Shown: in pieces, positions 1-12,714 of the stretch
Numbering within the stretch: the first letter of the stretch is position 1
Layout of the letters: each line of letters opens with the position of its first letter
Assembly (NCBI RefSeq): GCF_030463565.1
Contig: NC_134649.1
Location: 31,087,044 to 31,151,043, forward strand
Direction: 5' to 3'
Origin: Pelecanus crispus
Lineage: Eukaryota; Chordata; Aves; Pelecaniformes; Pelecanidae
DNA: 64,000 nt
The notes under the pieces: generated by a model
The model's database searches: none
What the model was told of the DNA's origin: nothing
What the model saw: only the letters and a program-made list of their open reading frames with translations
Translations under genes and position numbers: made by a program

Positions 1-813
1 CACTAAAGAATTCTCCTGACTGCCCTAAATTCTTTTGTGCTTGGCAGTATACAAATATTTGAGTCAAAATCATCCTTGTTCTGAGAGATTTAGTCTAAGG
101 TATACTACAAAGTTGCAGAGTGAATAGCATTACAGTTTTTCGGTGTTCCTTATTTTTTGTTCTGTTTTGTTATTTGGGGTTTTGCTGCTTTCTTATTGAA
201 GTAATTTAGTAGGTCAAAGTTTGAGGATAGTTGACCATTTTTACGAGCCTATTATCTATTGGTGGACTGACAACTACACCTGAACTTTACACCCGTACAC
301 ATAGAATAATTATAAATTGTTTAATGTTTTTGTGTACTATAAATCTGTTCTTGTAGATGCTTGGGTCTTCTCAAGAATATTTCCTGTGTCACTCTTGTTT
401 ATGCTAAGAATGTGTTTGATGAACTGAAATGTCATGCTTTTGACAGCCAGATTTGAAGAACTGTATTTGGGTATTACATGAAAGGAATTCAGTGGGTTTA
501 AAGCTTTCAGGGTCTTTTCACCTGGACTGGCTCCTGCTTTTGTTGATAGCAACAGGTGTGTTAGCATTTCATGTTAATATTTATTTTCACATAAGCAGAA
601 TATTTGAGGCAACTGATAATTGTTAGTAACCAGAAAAATGAAAACAACTAGGTGGCAAATTTTTGTTGAGACTGTCCTAAATGTAATGGTTTGTACACCC
701 ATTAAAAGAGGATGTTTTGTGGAAAAGATTTTAATGTATCTACAGCACAGGTTTTTATAGAAAGCTTCACTTTTCACCTAATGCAGATGTTAAACCTTTT
801 TCCAATGCTCAGG

Positions 814-831
814 AATAATAATAATAATAAT
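814..831. repeat. (AAT)6 microsatellite
   Basis: Six perfect AAT units in intronic sequence. Confidence 0.9.
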
Positions 832-3800
832 ACAATGGTATTTGTGAAAATAAGCACTAATTTATATGAGACTGCATTTTACATACATATCTACATATGT
901 TTAAGGAAAAATCTGGTCCTTACGGTGGCTAGAGAAATGAATATTATTGTACTACATGCAGTGGGAATTAATGCTGTGGACATTGTCATTCATCCACTGC
1001 TATCAAATCTGGGTGGAACTAAAAAGGGAGCATATCCTTATTCTTGAGTGCAGGTCACACAAGAAACTTTTTGTTTGTTTTTGTGCAAACAAAGATTGCA
1101 CCTTTGTCACTGGTGTCTAGTAAAGATTACAGCTACTACTTTCTTAAGATATCAAGGTGATAGTACAAGCAGATTTGACAGCTGCTAAGCGACCAAAACC
1201 CTCTCTGCCATTGGACAGTTTGCTCTAAGTGACAAGAGATTGACCTCTTAAACAGTTTATATCTCTTGGTGAAAAATGAAAACTGATATTTTAGGTGTTC
1301 CAAGTGGGTCTATGGACATACCTGTCTTTACCAGGTAAGATAAATGTTTACCCACATAGAAGGAAATAACTCTTCAGACTCTTTCAGAAAGGCAGTTCTC
1401 TAAGCTTTATTTGAACAAGGCTTCAAATACCTTTACTATACCTGATCTATTAATTGGCAGTCAGTGTTAATAAGTAATAATAACTGAAGTTTATTAGATT
1501 ATTTTATTCTGTCCTCTACTGTGTCCTACTAATCCTTCTTGCTTTGAGTTTCTCTCTGCAGAGCCTGCAGTACAAAAAAACTTGGGGGAGGGATGAAAGT
1601 CTTGATGCCACACAACAACTGGTAATACATATTTTGGGTATATTGTATTTATGATAATTACTGCTGGTTACATGAACTGACTTGCTGGCTAATGAAGTTA
1701 AGGGAAAAATGCTCTCATCTCAAGCAGGTACATTATGTTTATAGGGATAACATATCTCAAAGAACTCCAGTTACTGTACCAATGGGCAGCTGTTCTTCTA
1801 ATTGTAGAAATTAATGGAGTTTTATTGATTAACAGTAGTTGACTGACTCTTGTCCTTAACTGTGCGCTTTTGTCTTCTAACTGATACACAGTCGAGATGA
1901 AATAACAACAGTAAATGATCAATATAAACTGAATTACTTGTCTAACAGCTTTTTTTAATCATGCTTTTAAAAAAGTAAATGCCTAACATTGAGCTTATTT
2001 AGATGAACTAGATGTTCTTCATTGTGTCTTACGATTTTTTTTTTTTAAATGAATCAGGCTACTTGGAAAAAAACTAACACAGCTTCAGAGCCAAGTCATT
2101 AACTAAATTCAGATGCTTTTGTTTATATTATGTTTAAAATCCGCTGTCTGGACAAGCTTGATAATATAAACTGTACAAAAGCAAGTTGGGTCACACTTGA
2201 TAATCAACTTTTCTGCCGTATTTCAAATCCAAGTTGCTTTATGCAGTCCTGGTCCCCTTTACTAAGCCATCAAAAAGGGTTAGAGAGAATGTTGCAGCAT
2301 TTTCTATACAGAAAGATATTTAAAGATCTATAAAGTATCTCACTTCTGTTGTAATGGAAGAAAACACAAACTTAGCTTAATTTCTTTCCTAAAAATGCCT
2401 TTCCTCCAGTCTACTTCCTTCAGATTATTGAAAAATTGGCTCACAGTTATTTCTTCCCAAATTGTTGATTCTTCATGCTGTTCTGTAATATGGCATCTTT
2501 TTTCCTTTCATAATTTTTTTGTCTCTGTACTGTCCTTGACTGCTTAGTATCTCTTTTGCTAAATTAGACATATCTGCTGATTTTCCACACAGTGCCTTAT
2601 GTTAAGTTTATCATCAAGAAGTGTTTACTTATTCTTAACTGCAGAGGTAGGATAGGGGTTTCAAAATACAATATAATGAAAACTAGTATGTCAGTAAACT
2701 TGTGGAGGAAGAAGAGAACTACTGAGCTCTACTGGTTTACTGTGGGTTTCCGCCAAAAGAAATATCCACGTGCAGTGTTAATGCTCTCCCTCAAAAAACA
2801 AATCAATTAGTATGTCTTGGACTTGGAACTGTGCAGATACCTGTGCAGAGGATGGCTCTACAGCCATCTTAGTATTAAGACAGTGTTTTACAAGTTAAAT
2901 AAAATAACAAATAAGTCCTAGAATTTTAATCTAGAAAAATGGGTTTATTTAAACTTAAAAAGGCAAAGAGAAGGCCAAAGTTAACTCAGAGGATATGATT
3001 CTTCAGTTTAAGTACATAGTCAATAATATCTGATACAGGAGTAAATGATAGGGAATGTGTTTTCCCCGAGTAGCAGATGGCAAGCTTGTTCTGTGTATAT
3101 TCTTACTGATTAGTAGGTCTGGTAGACTTGTTTCCAGGAGGAGGACAGGCTTTTGTGAGCCATGCAACATCCAGGCAGTCAGTTCCAGATGATGCATCTG
3201 ATGGGATTGCACTGAAGTTGATCTGGTAGCAGCAAAAGCATTCTTGGTTTCTGGACTCCTTTCTAGCCTCTTGCCCATGGCCCACTGTAATCTTCAGGTT
3301 TGCCAGTGTCTGTGTCCAAGAGAGCAACTTGGAACCGAGGGGTAGTGCAGGGTGGCCAGTGGGGAAATGTGAAGTCTCTGAAGGCAGAGCGAGTGAGCCT
3401 GCAAGTCTTTTCAGCTGTTCTGGAGAAGTGTATTCTAATTTCCAATATGCCTATTTACTATAGAAACAAACACGGAATAAAGTACCTTGGTGCTTTTGCT
3501 TTTAGAAACATTGGTTTGTAAATGTGCACACATCATTGGTCAGGAGTATAATTTTTTGTAAACTAGTGGAAATCCTTTCCCTCGACAATTTTGAAGAGAA
3601 CTAACGGAGAGATGACTTGTTTCTTCCCCAGCAAGAAAAAAAAACTAAAGAAAAAACATCTGCAACTTCTGTGTTCGCTAAGTGTTTATTATGTACCCCT
3701 TCCTGCTCTTTCCAAGGTTTCATTTTCATTTAATTCTATTTTTCCTCACATTTTAAAAATAAACCTCTAGTATGTATTTAATTTATTCCCAGTCTGCTGT

Positions 3801-4278
3801 AATTAAGTTGCGGATTAACATCTGGTTACCATATGACAAAGTGATATTGAAAGGAAATGCTTTGTAAGAGAGAGAAGATAGTATGTGTACTTGGGCCTAG
3901 GTAATGCTGGTTTATCTCTTGTGTAGACATACAGCCTAGATCCAATTATGAAAATACAAATAGTATGGTAAATTAATAGTGACACAGCGAATAGTGACAA
4001 ATTGAATCAAGCATGAAAAATAACGTTATGGAAATGTGAAAGAAGGAAAATAAATGGCAATGGAGATAGAGTAGGGGCCAAAAAAGAGAAGCTGTAATCA
4101 ACTGAAGGATAAAAAGAAAGAATGAACAAAGCAGAGAAACTTGATTGGCAATTTGCTAATGCTACATGGGGTTTGGGCTGGTGATGAGTTAAGGCTTCCT
4201 CCCAGTTGGTTTCAGGTACTAGTGTACAGCACTGACTTAACTTTAAGAGGTAGTTGTAAGATTGAATCTTAGCGAAGT

Positions 4279-4304
4279 GATCTGTAACTCCTGAGTTACA
4301 GATC
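4279..4304. repeat. 26-bp perfect inverted repeat
   Basis: The left arm GATCTGTAACTC and right arm GAGTTACAGATC are exact reverse complements separated by CT. It lies in CENPP intronic sequence and is not part of any element I recognise. Confidence 0.9.
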
Positions 4305-6172
4305 TGGTCTGCTAAAAAACACAGTTCTGAAACTACGTGGATGCAGAGCGATTTTCATTCCAGTAACCAGCTGTACATATACTACTGGAGGAAACCAGGC
4401 ATACCCTGAGCTTTTAAGGAAATTTTGGTAAACATTTTCTGCAAAGATTTCCCCTGCTCATAGTGACATTCATACTGTTATTCCTCAAGTCTGCCCCCAA
4501 AATTCTCATTTCCTCTACTTTACTACAAAGGAAACATGCATGTTGGTAGTATCACTTGTGGTTTTAGTTTTAAAAGAAGGGAACTGAGTCTGCCACGTAG
4601 ACAAAAGTACTTTTTCATTGTGCGCCTCTTTTTGTAAACTTGTTCTTTGGTTCTGAAGAGACTTGTAGTTTTGTGTAATTTGCATGACACAGATCACCAG
4701 CAGGACTGTTTTACTTGAGTAAAATGTTTACTTAGATGGGAAGATGGAAGAAGTGTTTATTCTGAGACATAATTACAAGGGTGAAGTTTCATAAATCCGT
4801 TTTGCAAATACAGTGTTTTCATGCTGTGTAATTTAGTTGAAGGGGAAAAGTGCATTATCTTTTCTTGGTTTCAGTTCCTTTAATTGTACAAAATGAGAAA
4901 CTTCATGCTGACTTTTAAGATCCTTTATGCTTTGCACTTTCAATGTGCCATTCTTTGAATACTTGAAGATACTATGATTCTAGCCCTTGCAAAGCATTTT
5001 AGGCATTTTTCAGTGTAGACATGAAAAAAAATATAGCATGCGAGAACACATTTATAAAATGTTTCTCTTTTATAATTCTATAATTCATATTTTATTGTTT
5101 AAAAACAGGTTTTGTCAAAGTTTTTCTCCTGCAGTAGTAGGTACAACTTATTCTGATAGCTATAATTTATTACGCATCCCAGTTGCTTAAATTGATATTT
5201 ATGCTTATCCAAAAATAAAAGCTTGCTGCCATCTTCCTAAGCATATGATAACGATCTGATGAAAGTTGACCTCTGATTTGCTAATAATGTTTGTAGTTTT
5301 ATGCTTTAACTGAGATTTAGTTAAACACACTGTCTGTTTCCTGAAAAGATTGCTGTATTTTACTCTAATTTAAATCATTGACCTTAGGTTACAACACTGT
5401 TATCTTTCAGGCACAGACCAAACTGTCTTGTTTGTCTTCACAAAGCCATATGAAGTGGTGATGCAGAGGCTAATAGTACACCCGACTTGAGCATCTTGCC
5501 ATTAGAACGTGTTGGTTTGGGCACAGAACTTCATTTGGTGCTGAGGCTTCAGCAATACCTGTTTCCTAGCATGGATATTTGGGTTTAGTCCTGAAAAAAA
5601 AATAAATCTGTTCAAGCAGGGCTGTGTTGATGCTAGGTTTCCTCATGTTTCTATTTCTGTTACTCAAGTCTGAATGTCATTATGACCAAATGGCCAATAG
5701 GAAAATATTATGTTTTTAATACAAGCACACACAGCCTTCCCCAAAACATCGGTGCTGTTAATCCAACAGATATAGGACTCAGCCATACTTTTTCTTTAAA
5801 GCCAAGTATAAAAGTGAATAGAATTTCTACAGCATATTAGTTTTTAAAACATCTTTAACATTTTAAGCATGAATAGATCTCTACCTGAGAAGAGGCAATA
5901 AATGGAGATTTCCACCTTGTGGAATTACTGTAAAATTATGCTAGAGTGCCGAAGGTGGAGTTTATCGAGTGGATTTTGAGCAGTGCTAGCTACCGTTTGA
6001 GAAGTACAGAAATATTTTGTGTTTCTAATGTTCCATATGTTTTAGTATAGAGGGAAGTTAGAATGAAAGATGTTTTTCTTGAACCTAGGTATTCAAATTA
6101 TTTGCAGAACGCCACCTCAGCAATTATGTATTGTACTTCTCACTCTAATTGCACAATTTTGTGGCATTTAGG

Positions 6173-6270
6173 GCCATGGTTTAGTGGTGGACTTGGCAGT
6201 GTTAGGTTTACAGTTGGACTCAATGATATTAAAGGACTTTTCCAATCTAAATGATTCTATGATTCTATGA
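6173..6270 (+). mobile_element. CR1 retrotransposon, 3' tail fragment
   Basis: Only the terminal part of a CR1 non-LTR retrotransposon is present. It begins around TTTAGTGGTGGACTTGG, continues through the GATGATCTTAAAGG-like stretch (here diverged to AATGATATTAAAGG), and ends in ATGATTCTATGATTCTATGA. The same tail closes the longer copies near 16.3 kb and 48.8 kb. It is severely 5'-truncated, with no reverse transcriptase sequence, and is oriented with CENPP. Confidence 0.88.
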
Positions 6271-9200
6271 AGATCTATCGCTAACTCATATGATGCACAG
6301 AGACAGATCAAGCAAGGAGTGGCACACTGATTCACGAAGTATGCTATTACGACATACTACCATAACTGGGTTGTTGATAAACTTCCTTGCTGTAGAAACT
6401 AAAATTTAAAAAAAAAAAATATTTTTAGGGAGATCCCAGTTCTGCATTTCTCTGAGGTAGGGAATAGCCACAGCATCACTCCAAATATCAGTAGACAATA
6501 TGGATAAATTGCTTTCTAAATGATACTCTATTGCTGTAGTGGAATTAATTTAAAAAAAAAAAACCTTACAAAAATAGTTTAAAACTGGGAATCATATATG
6601 TACATACACACAGTAAATGGCCATACAAAGGAAAAACGGCAGCTTGAGGATTCATTGCATCTTCTAATTCTTGTCCCATTGGCTCATTACATACTTTAAA
6701 GCAAAAGTCCATGTGTAAATGTTGAGTGTAATGTAATCAATACTCTACATACCAAATAGAGATTTTAGATAATACGGAATTTGCTTCCACAGAAAGATAC
6801 CAAAGAGAATATGAAATGGCATATAAAGAAGACTTTCTTTTTCAACCGAAAAATATGTGGCATGGGATAGACTGCTTTTTCCTTCAAAATATAAATGTTT
6901 AAGCCTTACAAATACTGCAGTAGCTTCAAAATACCTTTGTTTCCAGTATTAAGCTGCTGAAGAAACAAAGATTTAAACATGTCAGCCTGTAAGATAAACA
7001 TACTCGATTAGATTCTGAGGTGTATCACATGAAAGTAAATTCTAAGTAGTTCTCTCAAATTAAGTTATATAGCATTCTGTATTCATTGTTTTTTTGATAT
7101 TTTATGAGCCTGTATTTTGCCTGTGCAACTGATGCTTCTGAAAAATAAGAGGAAATTCAGACACTTTACATTTGCATTAGTTTTACATATACAAGAAAAA
7201 ATCTCAGCAGACAAAGCTAGACAATTTAACAATAATGTAATAATTTATGTTGATGCTGGGTAGTTATTTAATGGACTGGTGTTTGTTTATTTGGCCAGAT
7301 TTAAAGCAGTGGAAGGTTTGCCCATCGTTGACATTGTCTTTATAACACTGGAATCATTTAAGTAAGTGTGGCAGTCATAATGCTGGGTTTCTTTGTAAAA
7401 AACTAAACATTTGTATCCCTCCTGTTTGTCTAATGCTTTCTGTTTGGTGGATACCAAACAAACCCCTAAGGAGACGTAGTGCAGATTTGCTGATTATGCT
7501 CATACATTTAAATTGTAATTACCGTCTTTCTTTCTTTACATACTTTTTAAAAGCTCCTTTAAATGAAACTTGTGGAATCTAATCTAATGTGTAGCACATT
7601 AAAACCAAAAAGTCTTTCTGTAGGAATTTTCCCTTTGTGAACCATTTGCCTTTGACTCAGTAATTCCAGTTCAATCAGACTGGAAGTCTTTTACTGAATG
7701 TTGCGATACAGCACTTTCCATAGTCAAATTTCAGATGTTTCAGGCTTTGAGCATCATGTTTAATGACACTGGTAGTGTTTACTGTATTCTTTTAAAAATA
7801 CTCCAACACTGCCACTGTGCAGCAAAAACTTCTACGTAAAGAACATCAACTTAAGCATGTGACAAACCTGCAGCATCTGCAGGCAGTGGGTTTCTCTTCT
7901 CCTTGCGTATTCTGAAGGTTCCAGACTTTTCCTGTTGATTTTCAGTTCAAAAGAAGTCTCAAAAAAATGCAAGTTTGAGACAAAACCTTCTCAAAACCAT
8001 GGCTATCTTACCCATCTTCATCTGCCTACATTACAGGTTTTTCTTTCATCCTTGTATTCAGATTTTAAGTGTACATCAATTTATACAGTGCTGCTCTTGC
8101 CCAGAGCAAGTAGCCCTTGCTCTTGCCCTTCCCAAGCAGTGGAAAGGAAGGAAAGAATTAAAAATAGGATGCATTTCTTTTTAGATACAGTATTACTCAT
8201 TCCTCAGTTACATTGTATTGGCAGACTGTTTTGTCTTATCTGTTGAAGTCTGAGGTCCGTGTTAGTACCAGAAACGTTAAATTTCTTGGAGAAGTTTTTC
8301 ATTGACTTAGGGCTTGGAACCGTGCTTTAGAAACACAGGAAAGTATAAATCCTTGTTATGCTTTCATGTTGGTGACAGCTGTCTTACAGGATAAAATCTT
8401 TTAGTTAATTGAAATGCATTAACAAATGTATTATCCAATATCTAAGAATGAGACTCATCAAAGCAACTTAAATTACATTTCTAGAAAGATAATTGATTGA
8501 AAATGTATATGTGATGTTCAGTTTGTGACAAATTAACATAGTTTGTGACTTGAGGATAAGAGTTCTTGGTGAAGTTAGCCCCAAATATTTTAGCAATGTG
8601 CATAAGGACAGATAAATTGTAAGACTAGATCTCATAAATGGAACCGTAGTTATCTGGGCTAGCAGAAGCCTTAGTAAAAGTAGAAATACAAACTAATTTA
8701 AAAAAAAAAAAGTAATTGCCGCACTTAGTTTCATTTTGTAGCCTGGTGATTGCTGTTTTTAAGTATCCGTAGGACTTGATCGTGGTAATAGTAAAATTGT
8801 TCCTTTTGTTGTTATCTTGGTTAGACTACTGTAATTTAAAAATCAGATTGCTGCTAAAACTAGAGAATGAGGCTGTTGGAGAGCACAGCTACTTTGAATT
8901 CAGACTCTCATCGGGAGCGCGTGGGGCAGTACACTGGGGTGGCTTCTGCTTGATGGCTACTTAAGGGATGGACCTAAATTTTTGCTGTGGGTAGCAGGCT
9001 GGTGGCAGTGGGTTTGATTGTTTAATGCTTCTGGAATTTAATCATGTTGTTAATAGTATTCCACAGTATCTAGAATTTTCATCACTTTTGCAAATAATCT
9101 GTGTTTGAATTACTGAAGTTATGTTGATGATGTTATTTAAGGCCTTGATGCTACCACCATGTGAATGACTTCAGTGGATGATATTGTGGCCTTAGCTGAG

Positions 9201-9634
9201 CAAAACATACATACAAATCACCCTGAATCAGAGCCTAAATGGAGCATCTTTGGTAAATTTAGAAGTAGCTTACACCTGTGGAGGGACTCACAACAGCATG
9301 ACTTGCTTAGGACTCTTTACAGAGTCTATACAGCCCTTCTTACAGAATGCCAAGTTCAAAATTAGTAGCAAGCGTGAACTATCATTCCATCTAAGAGCAG
9401 AGTAGCGTATTTTCTTTGTAAGTGGGTTAGAAGTAAATTTGTCTGCTTTTAGTATAGCTTCTGCCTTGCCAATTTTGCTTTGCATTCTTAGTCATGGCTC
9501 TTAAGCTGAATATCTTAAAACATTTTCCTTAGAAGAGTTTTAATATGCAGAAAATTGCAATGCAATTTTAAACAGCTGAAGAATAATATATTTTGTTTAA
9601 AAATAGATACTCCAAGTGTAGTCACTTGGATGAC

Positions 9635-9650
9635 TGTGTGTGTGTGTGTG
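9635..9650. repeat. (TG)8 microsatellite
   Basis: Eight TG dinucleotides in CENPP intronic sequence. Confidence 0.85.
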
Positions 9651-12634
9651 TAAAATCTGTCATGGGAAAAAGGGAAGACTGTGTATTCCATCATGATGGT
9701 CGTCCCTCTGTGATTTGAGACTATTTCTGTTTTAGACAAAAGTTCCCGTAAGATTCCCTGCTTGGACTCCTGAAGGAGCTGGAAAAACGATTTCCGTCCA
9801 GAAGTAATAATAGCATGGACTTTTGGTTTTGATCATAAACTGACATTTAAAAGTCATCTGAGGAAAGATATTTCTTGATTAAAGTCAGATTTTGCTTAAT
9901 GCAGTTGTAGCTGATCTTTCCCATCTGCTATCGCGCTATTTGATGTGATATCTTTCAGTTGCCTTGTGTCCACTTTACGAGATCCCATAGGAGCTATTGA
10001 ATTTCCCAAGGGACCTTTCAATGAATCGGGTCATTCTGTTACCCTGGTTATTGCTTGGGTTTTCTTTTCCCTGGGGAAAACTTGGAAAAGTTGCACAGCA
10101 GAGAATATGAGGTGATAATCTGGTACCCACAAAGTGTATTTGGAATTGTAGTTCTGTCAGGACTATTGCAGCTTGTGCACAGCATGTGCCTGGTTTTTCA
10201 TTTATGTGCCAGATCCCCACGTTTTAGCTGTGGGATACAGACATTACGTTTTATATGTGGAATATGGAAGGTAGATCATGTGACTGCATTTTGTGGGTTT
10301 TATTCCCTAAATTGTCAGTGTTTAACATTGCTCACTTAATCCTGGGTGTGGTAGTTTTCCTTCCTGCTTCTGCCGCATGATCACTCTGAGGAGTCACCCC
10401 TAGGTAAGATGGGCAGACACCTCCTTACGTGGGTCTGGGCGAGGTACTGCTCCATGCTACTGTTGCGACTTACGTTTTAGCGTGTAATACGCCTGAAGAG
10501 AGACGTAGGTATTTGTGTTTTGGCTTCTTGTGTGTTTTGTGGATTGCTAAGATATGATCTTTCCTGCTAAGAAGCTGTATTTTATCCCAAATCCTGTGAA
10601 TTTCACGCAAGATCAGATTCTCACCGCATCCAGACGGATTGTCAAAACCCTGGCCTTTATTTAAGGCACAGAATAACTGCTTCCTGTGTGCAGAACTCAC
10701 CAACCAGCCTCTCCCAGGTACAAGGAAGCTTTTAGACAACAGAAAACTACACACTTTGAGATTTCCTTGAGGTTTCCTCTGGTTTCTGTACAAGATAAAA
10801 TACCACCCACTAGCTGGGGGTAAATGCATTGATTATGGCAATAATAACCTGCAACTCCCAAACAAGTCATGGGTGCATTTTACAGTGGTTTGAAAATTGG
10901 AATCTTATCTAGTGCCTCTGATCTAGTTTCTCTTGTGGTTCCCAAAGGCGTCAGTATGGGCGGATGAAGATAAAACATGACTCAGTGTTTAGCTATGGTA
11001 TACTTGGGATCTCTTGTAAACGAGGAGCTCAAGACTTGAGTTTGCCAGATACAAGCTAATCCTAAATTTCTAGTATTTGCAACCTGGAGCTAAAGCAATC
11101 GCTAGATCTCCAAGACCTATGATACCAGACAAATGAAGGCACGTAGTGAATATCAAAGACATGGGTTATTGAGAAGGAAAGCCTGAAAGACTTGTTTTAT
11201 TTTGTCATCAGAGGAGCATAAATCCACAGGGAGTAAAGTTGAAAAAAGATCACTGTTATGCCAGATGATAGATCAGTCACGTTTTTATGCTGTAACTACC
11301 GTGCACTTTGTTGCCCCTTATGTGTCTCTGTTCCCAGGGTAGATCGTGGTCTTTATCCCCATGGTAGGTACAGTACTAGATCCTTTGTAAAAATTAAAAC
11401 TGGCAAATTCCATGTGTTTGATGTCATTTGGCATTCTGCACAACCCCCCTTCAGTTTGTCATAAATTCCTAAACCAGGGCAAGGTCACATCTGGTAGCAA
11501 TTTCAGTCTGCCAGATGAGGTGTAATCCTGTAAAACCTAACTCATTTTCTCCAGTGCTTTTCAAAGATGCGCTCTCCTGCTCCTTTTCCGTAAGACATAC
11601 CACTTGCCCTGTGCTGTAGCGCTGTAGGATGATTTAGGCTGACAGTCTTTTCACGCTTTATAAACTGCAATTTTTGGAACACAGCTTTGTATCCACTACA
11701 TAAAACAGTACAAGCAAGTTACAGTGTTGAAGTCTTCATGATAACAGGCTACATCTAGATTATGTTTTCTTTTGCAATAGCACGTCCCTGCAGGATGCAT
11801 TAATTGTGTTCTTTCTCAGTGTTTTGATGCATATGAATCTCCTCATGCTCTGTGTAACCTGTCATCTTACATACTGCATAACTTCTAAAGGATCTATACA
11901 TAGCTACTATTCTGCTTTTCTTTTACATGCTTTTAAAATAGTTATAGCAGAAGTTATGAGTCTTAGGTAATTCAAGGTGTACACGTGAAGACTGTAAATT
12001 ATTAGATGCACTAACAAAATAATGGAACAATGATCAATCTTTGCACACTGTAGTGACTGAAAATAGCTCTAATTCACAGTAACATGGAAATTTAATAGTA
12101 GTTTTATATGTTTTATGATGTTTCCATTGTCCCAGTATATTTTTATAATAGAGGTTATTTTGGTATCTCATTGCCTTTCTTACTGTATGCACTGTATGGA
12201 ATTTCTCAAAAGGAGTAGCAAAGCAGAGTGTACTAGTAAGAGGCTTTTTTTGTGAAACTCTGATGTATTATAATGTATTATTAAATCAAATTAACAGAAC
12301 TTAGTTAAAAAATATTCTTTCAAGGTTTCCTACATCTTGCATAAGGACTTCTAAGGCCTGTTTGTACAGGTGTGTGATACTGTTTTTTTCTTCTCTGAGG
12401 TGTATCTCAACCTGAGGTGTATTCTCAAGTATCTCTTGATACCACATGAATGATACTAAAAAAAAAAATTGAATTTTAAACAATTAGTATCACTACTCTT
12501 AACCGTTGAAAATGCAAGCTAAAAGTGGCAGCATATTAAAATCCACTGCAACTGGGAACACTAGCTAGACACCACCTTGTCTATTCTGATTTTTCTGATC
12601 TAATTTATACCCTTTTGAACGTGTTTATTTGCAG

Positions 12635-12714
12635 GGCAAATATCCTGACCTTGTGACCTTTCCGGAAGGACTGCTGGGAGATTATATAATTCTAAGGAAC
12701 CCCAAACTTTCTGG
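12635..12714 (+). CDS. CENPP: CENPP antepenultimate exon
   Basis: The acceptor is TATTTGCAG and the donor GG|GTAAGC. The exon enters in phase 0 and leaves with two bases (GG) of a split Gly codon. It encodes [17 protein letters not shown] and the following NPKLSG, the start of the C-terminal RWD-like region of CENP-P. Confidence 0.92.

Larger units (their letters stand above)
1..12634 (+). other. CENPP: CENPP intron (3' part of a long intron)
   Basis: No coding exon is supported in this stretch. It precedes the first recognisable CENPP exon and ends in a normal acceptor (TTTGCAG, then GGC at 12635). I looked for the expected upstream CENP-P exon and did not find it, so it probably lies before the window. 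From memory, the human gene has a very long intron here that hosts ECM2, ASPN, OMD and OGN; none of these is seen in this window. The stretch is AT-rich with short open frames only. It contains a CR1 3' fragment near 6.2 kb, a 26-bp inverted repeat at 4279-4304, and short AAT and TG microsatellites. Confidence 0.7.

Noticed and set aside
1295..1334. Exon-like 40-bp segment (TTTTAG before, CAG|GTAAGA after) in the CENPP intron
   Set aside because: Neither translated frame resembles CENP-P as I remember it, and the pyrimidine tract is weak. Chance splice-like sites are common at this scale.
7317..7361. Open segment ending before GTAAGTG, tested as the missing upstream CENPP exon
   Set aside because: Its phase does not fit the phase-0 start at 12635, and its translation lacks the expected CENP-P pattern.
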